Below are positions 35,471-43,748 of a stretch of DNA of 64,000 nt, piece by piece; the stretch's first letter is position 1, and each line of letters starts with the position of its first letter. The DNA comes from Botrimarina mediterranea (lineage in GTDB: Bacteria; Planctomycetota; Planctomycetia; Pirellulales; Lacipirellulaceae): assembly GCF_007753265.1 (NCBI RefSeq), contig NZ_CP036349.1, positions 1,397,363 to 1,461,362 of the forward strand. Direction: 5' to 3'. The notes beneath the pieces are model-generated. The model ran no database searches and was not told the origin of the DNA. It saw nothing but the letters and a program-made list of their open reading frames with translations. Made by a program: the position numbers and the translations under genes.

Positions 35471-36508
35471 ATGTCGACCGTCCCCGCCCGCGAAACCAAG
35501 ACCAACCGCCCGCGTCTGCCCCAGTGGCTGCGATCCGAGCTGCCGTCGGGCGACGCACTGCGGCTGTTCAACCGCACGCAGGGCGCCGTCGATGGCAACG
35601 CCCTCCACACGGTTTGCGAAGAGGCCCGCTGCCCGAACATCCACGATTGCTGGGGCCGCGGCACGGCGACCTTCATGGTGGCCGGCAAGGAGTGCACCCG
35701 TGGCTGCCGGTTCTGCAGCGTGCAGACGTTGCGGGCCCCGGCCCCGCCCGACGTGGACGAGCCCGAACACCTCGCCGACGCCGTCCAGCGGATGGGCCTC
35801 AAGTACGTCGTCATCACGGTGGTGAACCGCGACGACATGCCTGATGGCGGCGCGAGCCACTACCGAGCCTGCGTCGAAGCCATCCACCAGCGCGACCCCA
35901 ATATCGGCATCGAACTATTAGGCAGCGATCTAGCCGGTAACCTGGCCTCGTTGCAACTGCTACTAGGCGGCTCCGGTCCCTCGTCCCTCGTCCCTAGCCC
36001 CTCGTCCCTCCCCCTCAGCGTCTTCGCCCACAACGTCGAATGCGCCCCCCGCCTCGACAAACAAGTGCGCGACCCGCGGGCGTCGTTCGACCAGTCGCTG
36101 ACGATCCTCCGTGAAGCCAAACGCTTACGGCCTGACCTCGCTACAAAGAGCAGCTTGATGGTTGGCCTCGGCGAGACCGACGACGAAGTCCGCGATGCGA
36201 TGCGCCGGCTGCGTGAAGAGGCGGGTGTCGATATCGTCACCCTTGGCCAGTATCTGACGCCGGGCCGGCCCGGAGAGCGTTACTTGCCTGTTGATCGTTA
36301 TGTGACGCCGGAGCAGTTCGATCGGTACCGCGACCAAGCGTACGAGATGGGCTTCGCCGGCGTCGCCTCCGGCCCGATGGTCCGCAGTAGCTTCCGCGCC
36401 GGCGTCCTCTACGAAGCCACTCGCACCGGCCGCCGCGTCGAGGACCTCTTGAGCGCGGAGGAGCCTGATGTGGTTCAAGTTCAGTTAGCCGCAGATGGAC
36501 GCAGATAG
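35471..36508 (+). CDS. lipA: lipoyl synthase LipA with an in-frame repeat insertion
   Basis: Radical-SAM enzyme that inserts two sulfurs into octanoyl groups on lipoyl domains. Both cluster motifs are intact: Cys49-Cys54-Cys60 (CX4CX5C) and Cys75-Cys79-Cys82 (CX3CX2C). The C-terminal RSSF region is present (MVRSSFRAGVLYEATR). Residues 167-181, rich in Ser, Pro and Leu, are encoded by a heptamer tract (35975-36014) placed between the LQLLLGG helix and the VFAHNVE strand, where other LipA proteins have only a short loop. The last residues (LAADGRR and stop) run into another repeat arm. The insert lies on the surface in the family fold, so activity may be kept. Confidence 0.95.
   Translation: MSTVPARETKTNRPRLPQWLRSELPSGDALRLFNRTQGAVDGNALHTVCEEARCPNIHDCWGRGTATFMVAGKECTRGCRFCSVQTLRAPAPPDVDEPEHLADAVQRMGLKYVVITVVNRDDMPDGGASHYRACVEAIHQRDPNIGIELLGSDLAGNLASLQLLLGGSGPSSLVPSPSSLPLSVFAHNVECAPRLDKQVRDPRASFDQSLTILREAKRLRPDLATKSSLMVGLGETDDEVRDAMRRLREEAGVDIVTLGQYLTPGRPGERYLPVDRYVTPEQFDRYRDQAYEMGFAGVASGPMVRSSFRAGVLYEATRTGRRVEDLLSAEEPDVVQVQLAADGRR
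35975..36014. repeat. heptanucleotide tract inside lipA
   Basis: About five imperfect units of cgtccct/agcccct, in frame in lipA. On the complement the unit is agggacg, the same as in the oleC tract at 42895-42930. Confidence 0.88.
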
Positions 36509-36620
36509 ACGCGGATGTCCTTCGTAACGGTACACTCCTCGGTGTTGCTTACTCCATTTAATTTTTAAAGTACGACTTATGGGTTGAGTCTGTACCCACG
36601 AATCGCATCCGCGGCTAATT
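36482..36620. repeat. palindromic repeat at the lipA end
   Basis: The left arm (ttagccgcagatggacg..., 36485-36516) carries the lipA stop. The right arm (cgcatccgcggctaatt, 36604-36620) ends just before the next ATG. Pairing is partial. Confidence 0.65.
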
Positions 36621-36621
36621 C

Positions 36622-37644
36622 ATGCGGCTCCTGATCTACGAATGGATCACCGGCGGCGGGCTGGTTGGTAGTGAGGGGTCATTGCCGGAGTCGCTGCTGC
36701 GTGAAGGCCTGGCGATGGTCCAAGCCGTGGCGGCGGACGCGGCTGGCGTTGAAGCCATTCGCCATCGCTCGTTGCTGCGGGACCTGCGCTTGCCACACTT
36801 GGCGGCGGCGGGCGCTGAGGTTGTCGAAGTCGCCAGCCGCAGCGAGCACGACGCGGGGCTCGAAGAACTCGCCTCGCAGGCGGACGGCGTCTTGGTTATC
36901 GCGCCGGAAACCGATGGCGTCCTCTTGCAGACGGTGCGGCGGCTAGAGTCGGTCGGCGCCAAGCTTGTGTCGCCTCGTTCGTCGTTCATCGCTATCGCCG
37001 GCAATAAAGAGCGAACCGCTAACTCGCTAAGTGCGGCGGGCGTGCCGACGCCGCAGGCCGTACGGATCGATCCCGACACCGCCTTGCCGCAGGCGTTCGC
37101 GTACCCCGCCGTGCTCAAGCCGCTCGACGGCGCCGGTTCGCAGGACACGCACGTCGTCGCGCACGCTTACGACAACCCGCCGGCCTACGCCTGGCCGCGG
37201 AGGCTCGAGCGCTATGTGCCGGGCGTGGGGGTGAGCGTCGCGGTGATCGGCGTCGCCGGCGGCGAAGCGATCGCCCTGCCGCCCTGTCGGCAACGGCTAT
37301 CGGTCGATGGTCGCTTCTCCTACCTCGGCGGGTCAACGCCCTTGGCCGGAGGGCTCGCCGAACGTGCGACATCGCTCGCGCTGCGGGCCATTGCGGCGCT
37401 GCCGCCGTTGGTTGGTTGGGCCGGCGTCGACCTAGTGCTAGGGGACGACCCCACCGGCACGCTCGACGTGGTGATCGAGGTCAATCCGCGGCTGACAACC
37501 TCGTACGTCGGCCTGCGGCGCGTCGTACGGGGCGGGCTGGTGGCGGCGATGATCGCCGCGGCGCGGGGCGAGCGACCCCGGCTAGAGATCGACCCGCGAC
37601 CGCTGGCGTTTGACTCGGATGGCGCCGTGTACTGGGAAAGCTAG
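36622..37644 (+). CDS. ATP-grasp ligase, MfnD-like (tyramine-glutamate ligase family)
   Basis: 340 residues. The N-terminus MRLLIYEWITGGGL matches the start seen in ATP-grasp proteins of the H4MPT/methanofuran gene sets. ATP-grasp features follow: the lysine region YPAVLKPLDGAGSQDTHVV, GVGVSVAVIGVAGG, and the acidic/Asn metal site DVVIEVNPRLTTSYVGLR. In archaea MfnD joins tyramine to L-glutamate. With the mfnE- and mfnF-like genes nearby, this supports a methanofuran-type cofactor pathway. Other ATP-grasp ligases cannot be excluded from sequence alone. The ATG lies directly after a palindrome arm. Confidence 0.82.
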   Translation: MRLLIYEWITGGGLVGSEGSLPESLLREGLAMVQAVAADAAGVEAIRHRSLLRDLRLPHLAAAGAEVVEVASRSEHDAGLEELASQADGVLVIAPETDGVLLQTVRRLESVGAKLVSPRSSFIAIAGNKERTANSLSAAGVPTPQAVRIDPDTALPQAFAYPAVLKPLDGAGSQDTHVVAHAYDNPPAYAWPRRLERYVPGVGVSVAVIGVAGGEAIALPPCRQRLSVDGRFSYLGGSTPLAGGLAERATSLALRAIAALPPLVGWAGVDLVLGDDPTGTLDVVIEVNPRLTTSYVGLRRVVRGGLVAAMIAAARGERPRLEIDPRPLAFDSDGAVYWES

Positions 37645-37740
37645 GCGTCGTCGAACCTGCTACGATGCTCGCACTACGATGTCCGCTGACTCCCGTCAGC
37701 GAACCCGTGATCGTCCCGCTCAGCGCCAAACGCCCTGCCC

Positions 37741-38172
37741 ATGAAGATCGCCATCGCCTCGGACCACGCCGGTTACCGCTACAAAGAACTTATTAAGAGC
37801 CATCTGGCCGAGCTCGGGCACGAGGTCACCGACCACGGCTGCGACTCGACTGAGTCGTGCGACTACCCCGAGTTCATCCGTCCCGCGGCCGAGGCGGTCG
37901 CCCGGGGTGAAGCCGACCGGGCGATCGTGCTCGGCGGATCGGGCAACGGCGAAGCGATCGTCGCCAACCGCGTCCGCGGCGTGCGTTGCGCGCTCTGCTG
38001 GAGCGTCGAGACGGCCGAGCTGGGCCGGCGCCACAACAACGCCAACTGCCTGTCGATCGGCGAGCGACAAGTCAGCGAGGAGCTGGCCCTGAAGATCGTC
38101 GACGCCTGGCTGACGACGCCGTTCGACGGCGGTCGGCATCAGCGCCGGATCGACATGATCGACGCCGTATAA
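37741..38172 (+). CDS. rpiB: ribose-5-phosphate isomerase B
   Basis: 143 residues of the RpiB/LacA family, interconverting ribose 5-phosphate and ribulose 5-phosphate. MKIAIASDHAGYRYKELIK and GGSGNGEAIVANRVRGVRCA are diagnostic, with RRHNNANCLSIGER at the anion-binding helix. The GGSGNGE form, with Glu at the catalytic loop rather than the Cys of the E. coli type, matches the mycobacterial group. It follows the mfnD-like gene by about 100 bp on the same strand but is not obviously coupled. Confidence 0.93.
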   Translation: MKIAIASDHAGYRYKELIKSHLAELGHEVTDHGCDSTESCDYPEFIRPAAEAVARGEADRAIVLGGSGNGEAIVANRVRGVRCALCWSVETAELGRRHNNANCLSIGERQVSEELALKIVDAWLTTPFDGGRHQRRIDMIDAV

Positions 38173-38181
38173 TTGAACGCC

Positions 38182-39168
38182 CTATCTCCCGGCCGCGGCG
38201 CGGACGCCGTTGTCGATCAGCCGCAACTTCTCAACCACCGGCGGCGGGACGATGTAGGGCACGAGGTCGGTTAGTCCCATCGCGCGGTTGACTTCGTTGA
38301 GCCTTAATGCGGCCTCTTGATAGGAGGCGATCGCCGCGTCGAAGTCCGCGGGAACTTCGGTGACAATCACGCCATGGGCCGCCAGCGTGTCGAGCACCGC
38401 CTGCATATCGAGATAGAACGACGCCGTCTCGGCAAAGTCTTCCCACGGGTGGGTCGACGCGTAGGCACTGATGTGCCGGTCTCGCCAATCCTCAGGCGGG
38501 CCGTTCTCGTAGTAACGCTCCAGCGCTTCGCTGTAGTCGAGCGGCGCAGGGTCGCCGAAGACGGCGGTGACCTCAGGGCCGGGCTCATCGCCGAAGAGCC
38601 GCTTCTGCAGGTAATGGCCGAACTCGTGCCGCAGGTGGCCGATGACGGTCCGCTGCGGCTCGCCAAACTCCTGGCGGGCGATCTCGCGGTGGACCGGGTC
38701 CGCTTCTTTGAGGTTGATCGTGATGACGCCGTCGGCGTGACCGGTGAGGGTCTTCTCGTCGCCCTGGTCGGCGGCGAACTTGAACCGCAACGGCGGCTCG
38801 CCCTCGCGCCAGGCCTCGCCGAGACCGATGGCGTCGAGACCGTAGAGCAGGCGGCGTTTGCCCGCTTCGAGGACGCCCCAGCGTTCAACGTTCGCCGGGT
38901 CGCTTAAGTCGGGAACCAGCGTCGTCGTCACGCAGCGGCGACAGAGCGGGCCGGCGCCCGTCGCGATCATCCCATTGCACACGGAGTAAGCCGAGCGATT
39001 CGCGCAGGGCGTCACGCCAACGCCACAGGCGAGGCAGGTGCTCGAGTCTCGTTCCACCGCGGCCAGTTGGCCACAGGCGTCACACCAGCCAACTTGCCGG
39101 TCGCACGACGAGCAACTTGTGTTGTCAAAGTACAGCGTCGCGCCGCAGCAGCAGGCAGTGGTTTTCAT
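38182..39168 (-). CDS. putative zinc-binding metallopeptidase with N-terminal zinc ribbons
   Basis: 328 residues. The first 100 contain several cysteine pairs (CSSCDRQVGWCDACG, CLACGVG, LCRRC), typical of the COG4307 family. A metallopeptidase motif follows in HLRHEFGHYLQKRLFG (HEFGH), with a downstream acidic residue in THPWEDFAETASFYLDM that may supply the third ligand. The family is usually annotated as putative zinc-binding metallopeptidase with unknown substrates. The stop lies 9 bp from the convergent rpiB stop. No signal peptide is seen, so it should be cytoplasmic. Confidence 0.88.
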   Translation of the reverse strand: MKTTACCCGATLYFDNTSCSSCDRQVGWCDACGQLAAVERDSSTCLACGVGVTPCANRSAYSVCNGMIATGAGPLCRRCVTTTLVPDLSDPANVERWGVLEAGKRRLLYGLDAIGLGEAWREGEPPLRFKFAADQGDEKTLTGHADGVITINLKEADPVHREIARQEFGEPQRTVIGHLRHEFGHYLQKRLFGDEPGPEVTAVFGDPAPLDYSEALERYYENGPPEDWRDRHISAYASTHPWEDFAETASFYLDMQAVLDTLAAHGVIVTEVPADFDAAIASYQEAALRLNEVNRAMGLTDLVPYIVPPPVVEKLRLIDNGVRAAAGR

Positions 39169-39228
39169 TTGCGCCGGGTATTGGTGAGGGATGACGCTGA
39201 GATCGCAAAGCGGGCGCCAGAGACCCGA

Positions 39229-39708
39229 TTAGCTCTTCGGCGTCAGCGCATGGGTGACGCCATCGACGACGGCGAGGATCACGAGAGCCAGCACAACGGT
39301 CGCCGCCGCGATCTCAAACCGCCCCGCTCCGCAAGCGAGCCCGATTGCCCCGGATGTCCAGATCGCCGCGGCGGTGGTGATGCCCTCGACGTCACCTTGC
39401 GACTTGAATATCGAGCCCGCGCCTAGAAATCCGATGCCGCCGATAACCCCCGCCACGGTGCGGAGCGGATCGAGGTTGGGGACGTGTGTCTTCGAGACAT
39501 CGGAATCCATCGCAAACTCGGCGACCTCCCGGCACAAGTCGAGCGTCAACAACATCACTGCGGCCGCCCCGACGCTGACCAGCATGTTGGTGCGTAGGCC
39601 GGCGGGCTTGTGCTTCGCCTCGCGCTCGATGCCCAACAGCGCGCCACCCACCAGTGCCGCGGCTAAGCGGGCGGCGACCTCCCAGAGGGGGAACTCGGAT
39701 TCGTACAT
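39229..39708 (-). CDS. MgtC/SapB-family membrane protein
   Basis: 159 residues from the ATG at 39708 (MYESEFPLWEVAARL). The much longer frame to 40032 overlaps the GNAT gene and is not protein-like. Family marks are LLGIEREAKHKPAGLRTN near the first TM segment and GIGFLGAGSIFKSQGDVEG, with AIWTSGAIGLACGAGRFEI in the last two helices. MgtC-type proteins are linked to growth at low magnesium and to inhibition of ATP synthase in some pathogens; the role here is unknown. Confidence 0.9.
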   Translation of the reverse strand: MYESEFPLWEVAARLAAALVGGALLGIEREAKHKPAGLRTNMLVSVGAAAVMLLTLDLCREVAEFAMDSDVSKTHVPNLDPLRTVAGVIGGIGFLGAGSIFKSQGDVEGITTAAAIWTSGAIGLACGAGRFEIAAATVVLALVILAVVDGVTHALTPKS

Positions 39709-39874
39709 GGGCGACTTGTCTGTCGGAAAGGAACGCTCGTTCGCATCACGCCGGGGATCGCTATCAGTAATCAAAGCCGGAACGTGCTCAGCAACGCAAA
39801 GCCGATGCCAGTGCACAGCAGTCGCTGAGCCAGCAAGCGTCGCTGCCTGAGAGCTCGCGTTTGACGGATTGCGT

Positions 39875-40435
39875 TTAGGCAAACTCAAGCGACGACGAAG
39901 TCGCGCGGTAACTGGTGCTGACGCGCTGGAACCCAAGCGACAGGTACATCTGCACGGCCGGGGCGTTGGTGGCGGTGACGTCGAGCGTCGCCCGCTGCAG
40001 ACCCACGTCGCGGAAGCCCTCGAGGGCCGCAATCACCAGCGCCCGACCGATGCCGCGGCTCCGCGCCCAGGGGGTGACGCCGACGTTCTGGATACTGCCG
40101 TAGCGCGGCGTGATCCGGATGCCCTGGATCGTGCCGACGGGCTCGGGCGGGCCGGGCGCGTCGTGGAACTCAACCAGCCACGTCGCCTCAGGCAGGAAGC
40201 CGGGCTTGCTGGCGATTTCTTCCATGAGCCGTAAGCAGCCGTCCTCGTCCGATAGGCATGGGAAGACGCCCGCGTCGATCTCGCCTTGGAAGGCGTGGAA
40301 CTTCGCCTCGGCGTGCTCCAGCAGCTGGTCGGCCGACCACGGCGCGTAGCGATAGCCGTGCGGCAGCGTCGGCCGCCGCCAATCACGGCGGAGGTCGGCC
40401 TCCATTCGGTAACGCTTGTAGTAGGTGACGCCCAT
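39875..40435 (-). CDS. GNAT-family N-acetyltransferase
   Basis: 186 residues. The acetyl-CoA-binding core is visible as IQNVGVTPWARSRGIGRALV (motif A, R/QxxGxG/A type) followed by the beta-6/beta-7 region LDVTATNAPAVQMYLSLGFQ. The N-terminal half (about 80 residues) is longer than a minimal GNAT domain. The substrate is unknown. It lies on the same strand as MgtC with a 166-bp gap. Confidence 0.88.
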   Translation of the reverse strand: MGVTYYKRYRMEADLRRDWRRPTLPHGYRYAPWSADQLLEHAEAKFHAFQGEIDAGVFPCLSDEDGCLRLMEEIASKPGFLPEATWLVEFHDAPGPPEPVGTIQGIRITPRYGSIQNVGVTPWARSRGIGRALVIAALEGFRDVGLQRATLDVTATNAPAVQMYLSLGFQRVSTSYRATSSSLEFA

Positions 40436-40557
40436 CGGCGACGCCCCGGAGGCCGCGGTTGAGATGCCAAGAATCTACCGCAACCACCCCCGCGGGTCAA
40501 AACTTTGCCGCCCGCGAATAACTACGCTTGACGTCGAATGACGTTACAGCCGTTATA

Positions 40558-40686
40558 AATGAACCACGACGGGCACGAAGGACACGACGACCGCCCTCTC
40601 AGTTCACGCCGAGTCACGCAAGCTATCTCGGTTGATCTTACCTCTTCTTATCGTCCGTCGTGCTCGTCGTGTCCGTCGTGGTGAAT
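40558..40686. repeat. palindromic repeat, family E (cacgaaggacacgac type)
   Basis: The left arm at about 40561-40591 and the right arm at about 40653-40686 pair over most of 30 bp (gaaccacgacgggcacga and tcgtcgtgtccgtcgtgg). It lies between the GNAT gene start and the stop of the nfo gene. Confidence 0.8.
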
Positions 40687-40689
40687 CAA

Positions 40690-41544
40690 CTAAGCCACGA
40701 GCGAGCGCAGGACGCGTAGGTTGATCACGTCGAGGTCTTCGCTGTCTTGGAGGCCCTTGGGCGTTTCGAGGTACATCGGCGTCTTCTTGAAACGCTTGTC
40801 GTTCAGCAGGTGGCGGAACGGTTCGAGGCCCATCTCGCCCTCGCCGATCGCCGCGTGGCGGTCCTTGCGAGCGCCGAACGGTTTTAACGAATCGTTAAGG
40901 TGGAACGCCTTGATGCGGTCGCAGCCGACGAGCTTGTCGAACTCACGCATCGTCGCCTGATAGTCCTTCTTCTCCGTCATCGCGTAACCAGCCGAGAAGA
41001 CGTGGCAGGTGTCGAAGCAGACGCCGATGCGGTCCGGGTTTTTCGCCTTGGCGATGATGTCGGCGAGATGCTCGAAGCGCCAGCCGAGATGCGACCCCTG
41101 CCCCGCGGTCGTCTCGAGCAAGACTTGGGCCTCGACCTTCTTCGTCTGCTTGTGGACCTCGTCGAGCCCCTTGGCGATCCGCTTGATGCCCGCCTCTTCG
41201 CTGCTGGTGGTGAACGCTCCCGGGTGGGCGACCACGTAGGGGATGCCGAGCTGCTCGGCCCGCAGCAGCTCGACAACCATCGCGTCGATCGACTTCTTCC
41301 ACAACTCGTCGTCGGGCGAGCCAAGGTTAATGAGGTACGAGTTGTGCGAAATCGGGTGCGTGATCTTCCGTTCGACCAGGGCGTTCTTAAAAGCGTCACA
41401 ATCCGCGTCGGTGAGCGGCTTGGCGTTCCACTGGTTGTTGTTCTTGGTGAAGACCTGCACGACGTCGCAGCCGACGGCCGCGGCGGCTTCGACCGCTTTG
41501 TAACAGCCGCCGGCGGCCGACATGTGGGAACCGAGCAGGGGCAT
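40690..41544 (-). CDS. nfo: endonuclease IV (deoxyribonuclease IV, AP endonuclease)
   Basis: 284 residues with the xylose-isomerase-like TIM barrel of the Nfo family. Motifs: MPLLGSHMSAAGGCYKAV at the start, VVQVFTKNNNQW, the zinc-ligand strand VAHPGAF, LLETTAGQGSHLG with metal-binding Glu, GVCFDTCHVFSAGY and KAFHLNDSLKPFGARKDRH. It cleaves abasic sites 5' to the lesion in base-excision repair. It is a single gene, divergent from oleC. Confidence 0.95.
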   Translation of the reverse strand: MPLLGSHMSAAGGCYKAVEAAAAVGCDVVQVFTKNNNQWNAKPLTDADCDAFKNALVERKITHPISHNSYLINLGSPDDELWKKSIDAMVVELLRAEQLGIPYVVAHPGAFTTSSEEAGIKRIAKGLDEVHKQTKKVEAQVLLETTAGQGSHLGWRFEHLADIIAKAKNPDRIGVCFDTCHVFSAGYAMTEKKDYQATMREFDKLVGCDRIKAFHLNDSLKPFGARKDRHAAIGEGEMGLEPFRHLLNDKRFKKTPMYLETPKGLQDSEDLDVINLRVLRSLVA

Positions 41545-41664
41545 CGCGGACGCTCGCGGTTTAGCGGGGGCTGAGATTGGTGACGGAGCGTGGATGATAA
41601 CCGCGTTTTGGCTGTTCGAGCGACCCTCGCCGAACCTACGGCCTTCAGCGACAATCGCAAGGCT

Positions 41665-43650
41665 ATGGACCGCTCCTTACAGCCCCGCATGAATGTCGCC
41701 GACCGCCTCGCCGAGGCGGCGCGGGAGCGGCCCGACGCGATCGCGCTGGCGGCCGCTAAGCCGTCAAGCGGCTGGGAGACGATCACCTTCGGCGAGATCG
41801 ACCGCGACGCGACGCTCGCCGCTCGCGGCTTAGCGGCGATGGGCGTCGGCCCCGGCAAACGCATCGCGCTCTTAGTGAAGCCCAGCGTCGAGTTCGTCAC
41901 GCTCGTCTTCGCGCTACTGCGAACCGGCGCGACGATGGTGCTCGTGGACGCGGGCCTCGGCCGCAAGAACATCGTCCGCTGTTTGGCGTCGACCGAGCCC
42001 GATGGTTTCGTGGCGATCCCGTTAGGTCACGCGCTGCGTGTCGTGAAGCGGAAGCAGTTCGCCAAGGCGAAGTTGAACGTCACGGTGGGCCGGCGGTGGT
42101 TTTGGGGCGGGGAGACGCTGGCATCGTTGAGAAAGCTTGGGCAATCGACTACCCCCTCCCCCTTGGGGGGAGGGGCTAGGGGAGGGGGTACGGTGTCCGG
42201 TGGAGGGACTTCTGTTTGTGCCCCGCCCGGTTTGAACAACGAAGCGCTAAAATGCCGGCACGACGACGGAAGCGTTCCACCCTCCCCTAACCCCTCCCTA
42301 CAAGGGAGGGGAGCTACTGATCTACCTCACACCACCGCCACTGATCCCGCCGCGATCGTCTTCACCTCCGGCAGCACCGGGCCGCCGAAAGGCGTGCTCT
42401 ACACGCACGAGACGTTCGTCACACAGTGCGCGATGATCCAGGCGGAGTACAACATCCGGCCCGGCGACATCGACTTGGCGTGCTTCCCGCTCTTCGGCCT
42501 GTTCAACGTCGCCTGCGGCGTTACGACGGTGCTCCCCGACATGGATTTTTCCAGACCCGCGTCGTGCGACTCGAAAAAGATCCTCGCCGCCGCAAATAAG
42601 TGGAAGGTGACGCAAGCCTTCGCATCGCCGGCGGTGTGGGACCGCGTCAGTCGCTACTGCGAATCCACCGGCGAGCGAATCCCCACGCTCAAAAAGATTC
42701 TCTCCTGCGGCGCTCCGGTGCCGGTGAAGGTCCTGCGGCGAACGCTGGCTTGCGTCCACCCCGACGCCCAGATGCACACGCCGTACGGCGCCACCGAAGC
42801 CCTGCCGATCGCAACGATCGAAGCGCAGGAGATTCTGGGCGAAACGGCGGCGAAGACGGACGCTGGGGCGGGCGTTTGTGTGGGGAAAAAGTTTGGGACG
42901 AGGGACGGGGGACGGGGGACGAGGGGAAATGCGGAAGGTGGATTGCGGATTGCGGATTCAATGGATGGCGAGCCCTCGACGGTAGTCGGGGGTGGGGACT
43001 TCGAATGGCGCGTCATCCGCATCACCGACACCCCCATCGCCACGATCGACGAAACGGAAGAACTCCCCACCGGTGAAATCGGCGAGCTCATCGTCCGCGG
43101 ACCCCAAGTCTCGTCTTCCTATCACTTCGCACACGACCCCACCGCATCCATCGCGAGTTGGAGCGTCCACAATGTCGTCGCCAAGATTCAAGACGGCGAC
43201 ACGATCTGGCACCGCATGGGCGACGTCGGCTACTTCGACGCCGAGGGCCGCTTCTGGTACTGCGGACGGAAGTCGCAACGCGTGGTGACGGAGCAAGGTA
43301 CGCTCCATACCGAGTGCGTTGAGAACGTCTTCAACAAGCAGCCAATGGTCTATCGCACAGCCCTCGTTGGTGTTGTCAAACGAGAGTCGCGAATGCCCGT
43401 CGTGGTCTACGAAACGTTCGACCCAGCGCAGATGTTGCATCGTCTTCCTGGTCCCGACTATGACGCATTGCTAGCCGAGATTCCGAGCCAGCTCCTTGAA
43501 CTGGCGGCGAGTAGCGAGGCGACTCGCGGCATTCACACCTTCCTACGTCACCCCAAACTCCCCACCGACATCCGCCACAACTCCAAAATCCGCCGTGAGG
43601 AACTCGCCATTTGGGCGGCGAAAGAACTTGCGAAGCGACGCAAAACTTAA
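41665..43650 (+). CDS. oleC: OleC-like olefin beta-lactone synthetase with two in-frame repeat insertions
   Basis: About 661 residues from the ATG at 41665 (starts at 41590 GTG or 41689 ATG are possible). It is an ANL enzyme: P-loop VFTSGSTGPPKGVLYTHE, then TPYGATEALPIA, then MGDVGYFDAEGRFWYCGRKS and a C-terminal end with LPTDIRHNSKIRREELA. OleC converts 2-alkyl-3-hydroxyalkanoic acid to a beta-lactone in long-chain olefin synthesis, and the next gene is oleD, which supports this. Residues about 162-217 are encoded by a GC-rich palindrome (family D), and residues about 411-433 by heptamer tracts. Both keep the frame and both fall outside the ANL motifs. Confidence 0.88.
   Translation: MDRSLQPRMNVADRLAEAARERPDAIALAAAKPSSGWETITFGEIDRDATLAARGLAAMGVGPGKRIALLVKPSVEFVTLVFALLRTGATMVLVDAGLGRKNIVRCLASTEPDGFVAIPLGHALRVVKRKQFAKAKLNVTVGRRWFWGGETLASLRKLGQSTTPSPLGGGARGGGTVSGGGTSVCAPPGLNNEALKCRHDDGSVPPSPNPSLQGRGATDLPHTTATDPAAIVFTSGSTGPPKGVLYTHETFVTQCAMIQAEYNIRPGDIDLACFPLFGLFNVACGVTTVLPDMDFSRPASCDSKKILAAANKWKVTQAFASPAVWDRVSRYCESTGERIPTLKKILSCGAPVPVKVLRRTLACVHPDAQMHTPYGATEALPIATIEAQEILGETAAKTDAGAGVCVGKKFGTRDGGRGTRGNAEGGLRIADSMDGEPSTVVGGGDFEWRVIRITDTPIATIDETEELPTGEIGELIVRGPQVSSSYHFAHDPTASIASWSVHNVVAKIQDGDTIWHRMGDVGYFDAEGRFWYCGRKSQRVVTEQGTLHTECVENVFNKQPMVYRTALVGVVKRESRMPVVVYETFDPAQMLHRLPGPDYDALLAEIPSQLLELAASSEATRGIHTFLRHPKLPTDIRHNSKIRREELAIWAAKELAKRRKT
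42150..42313. repeat. GC-rich palindromic repeat, family D copy 2, inside oleC
   Basis: Arms with ggggaggggctaggggaggg and the complementary cctcccctaacccctccc, each with its own hairpin. They share more than 20 identical bases with the copy at 14616. The element is translated in frame as a Gly/Pro/Ser-rich stretch. Confidence 0.85.
42895..42962. repeat. heptanucleotide tracts inside oleC
   Basis: Four gggacga/gggacgg units (42895-42925) and, after a short spacer, two to three ggattgc units (42940-42960). They are in frame, coding for a TRDGGRGTRG-type segment between AGVCVGKKFG and DFEWRVIRIT. Confidence 0.85.
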
Positions 43651-43664
43651 ACTCCCCTCCGCAT

Positions 43665-43693
43665 TTAGCCCCCGGTCATTGACCGGGGGCTAA
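43665..43693. repeat. 13-bp perfect palindrome between oleC and oleD
   Basis: Stem 43665-43677 with 43681-43693 and a 3-nt loop, 15 bp after the oleC stop. It may terminate or attenuate, although a T-run is lacking. Confidence 0.8.
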
Positions 43694-43748
43694 GTGGGGC
43701 TCGCCATCGTTTCCATCCCCAATCGGCATTCCCCAATCCGCATTCGAC

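Noticed and set aside
39709-40032. N-terminal extension of the MgtC frame
   Set aside because: It overlaps the GNAT gene on the same strand and reads as Arg/Ser/Pro-rich non-protein sequence; the MYESEFPLWE start is preferred.
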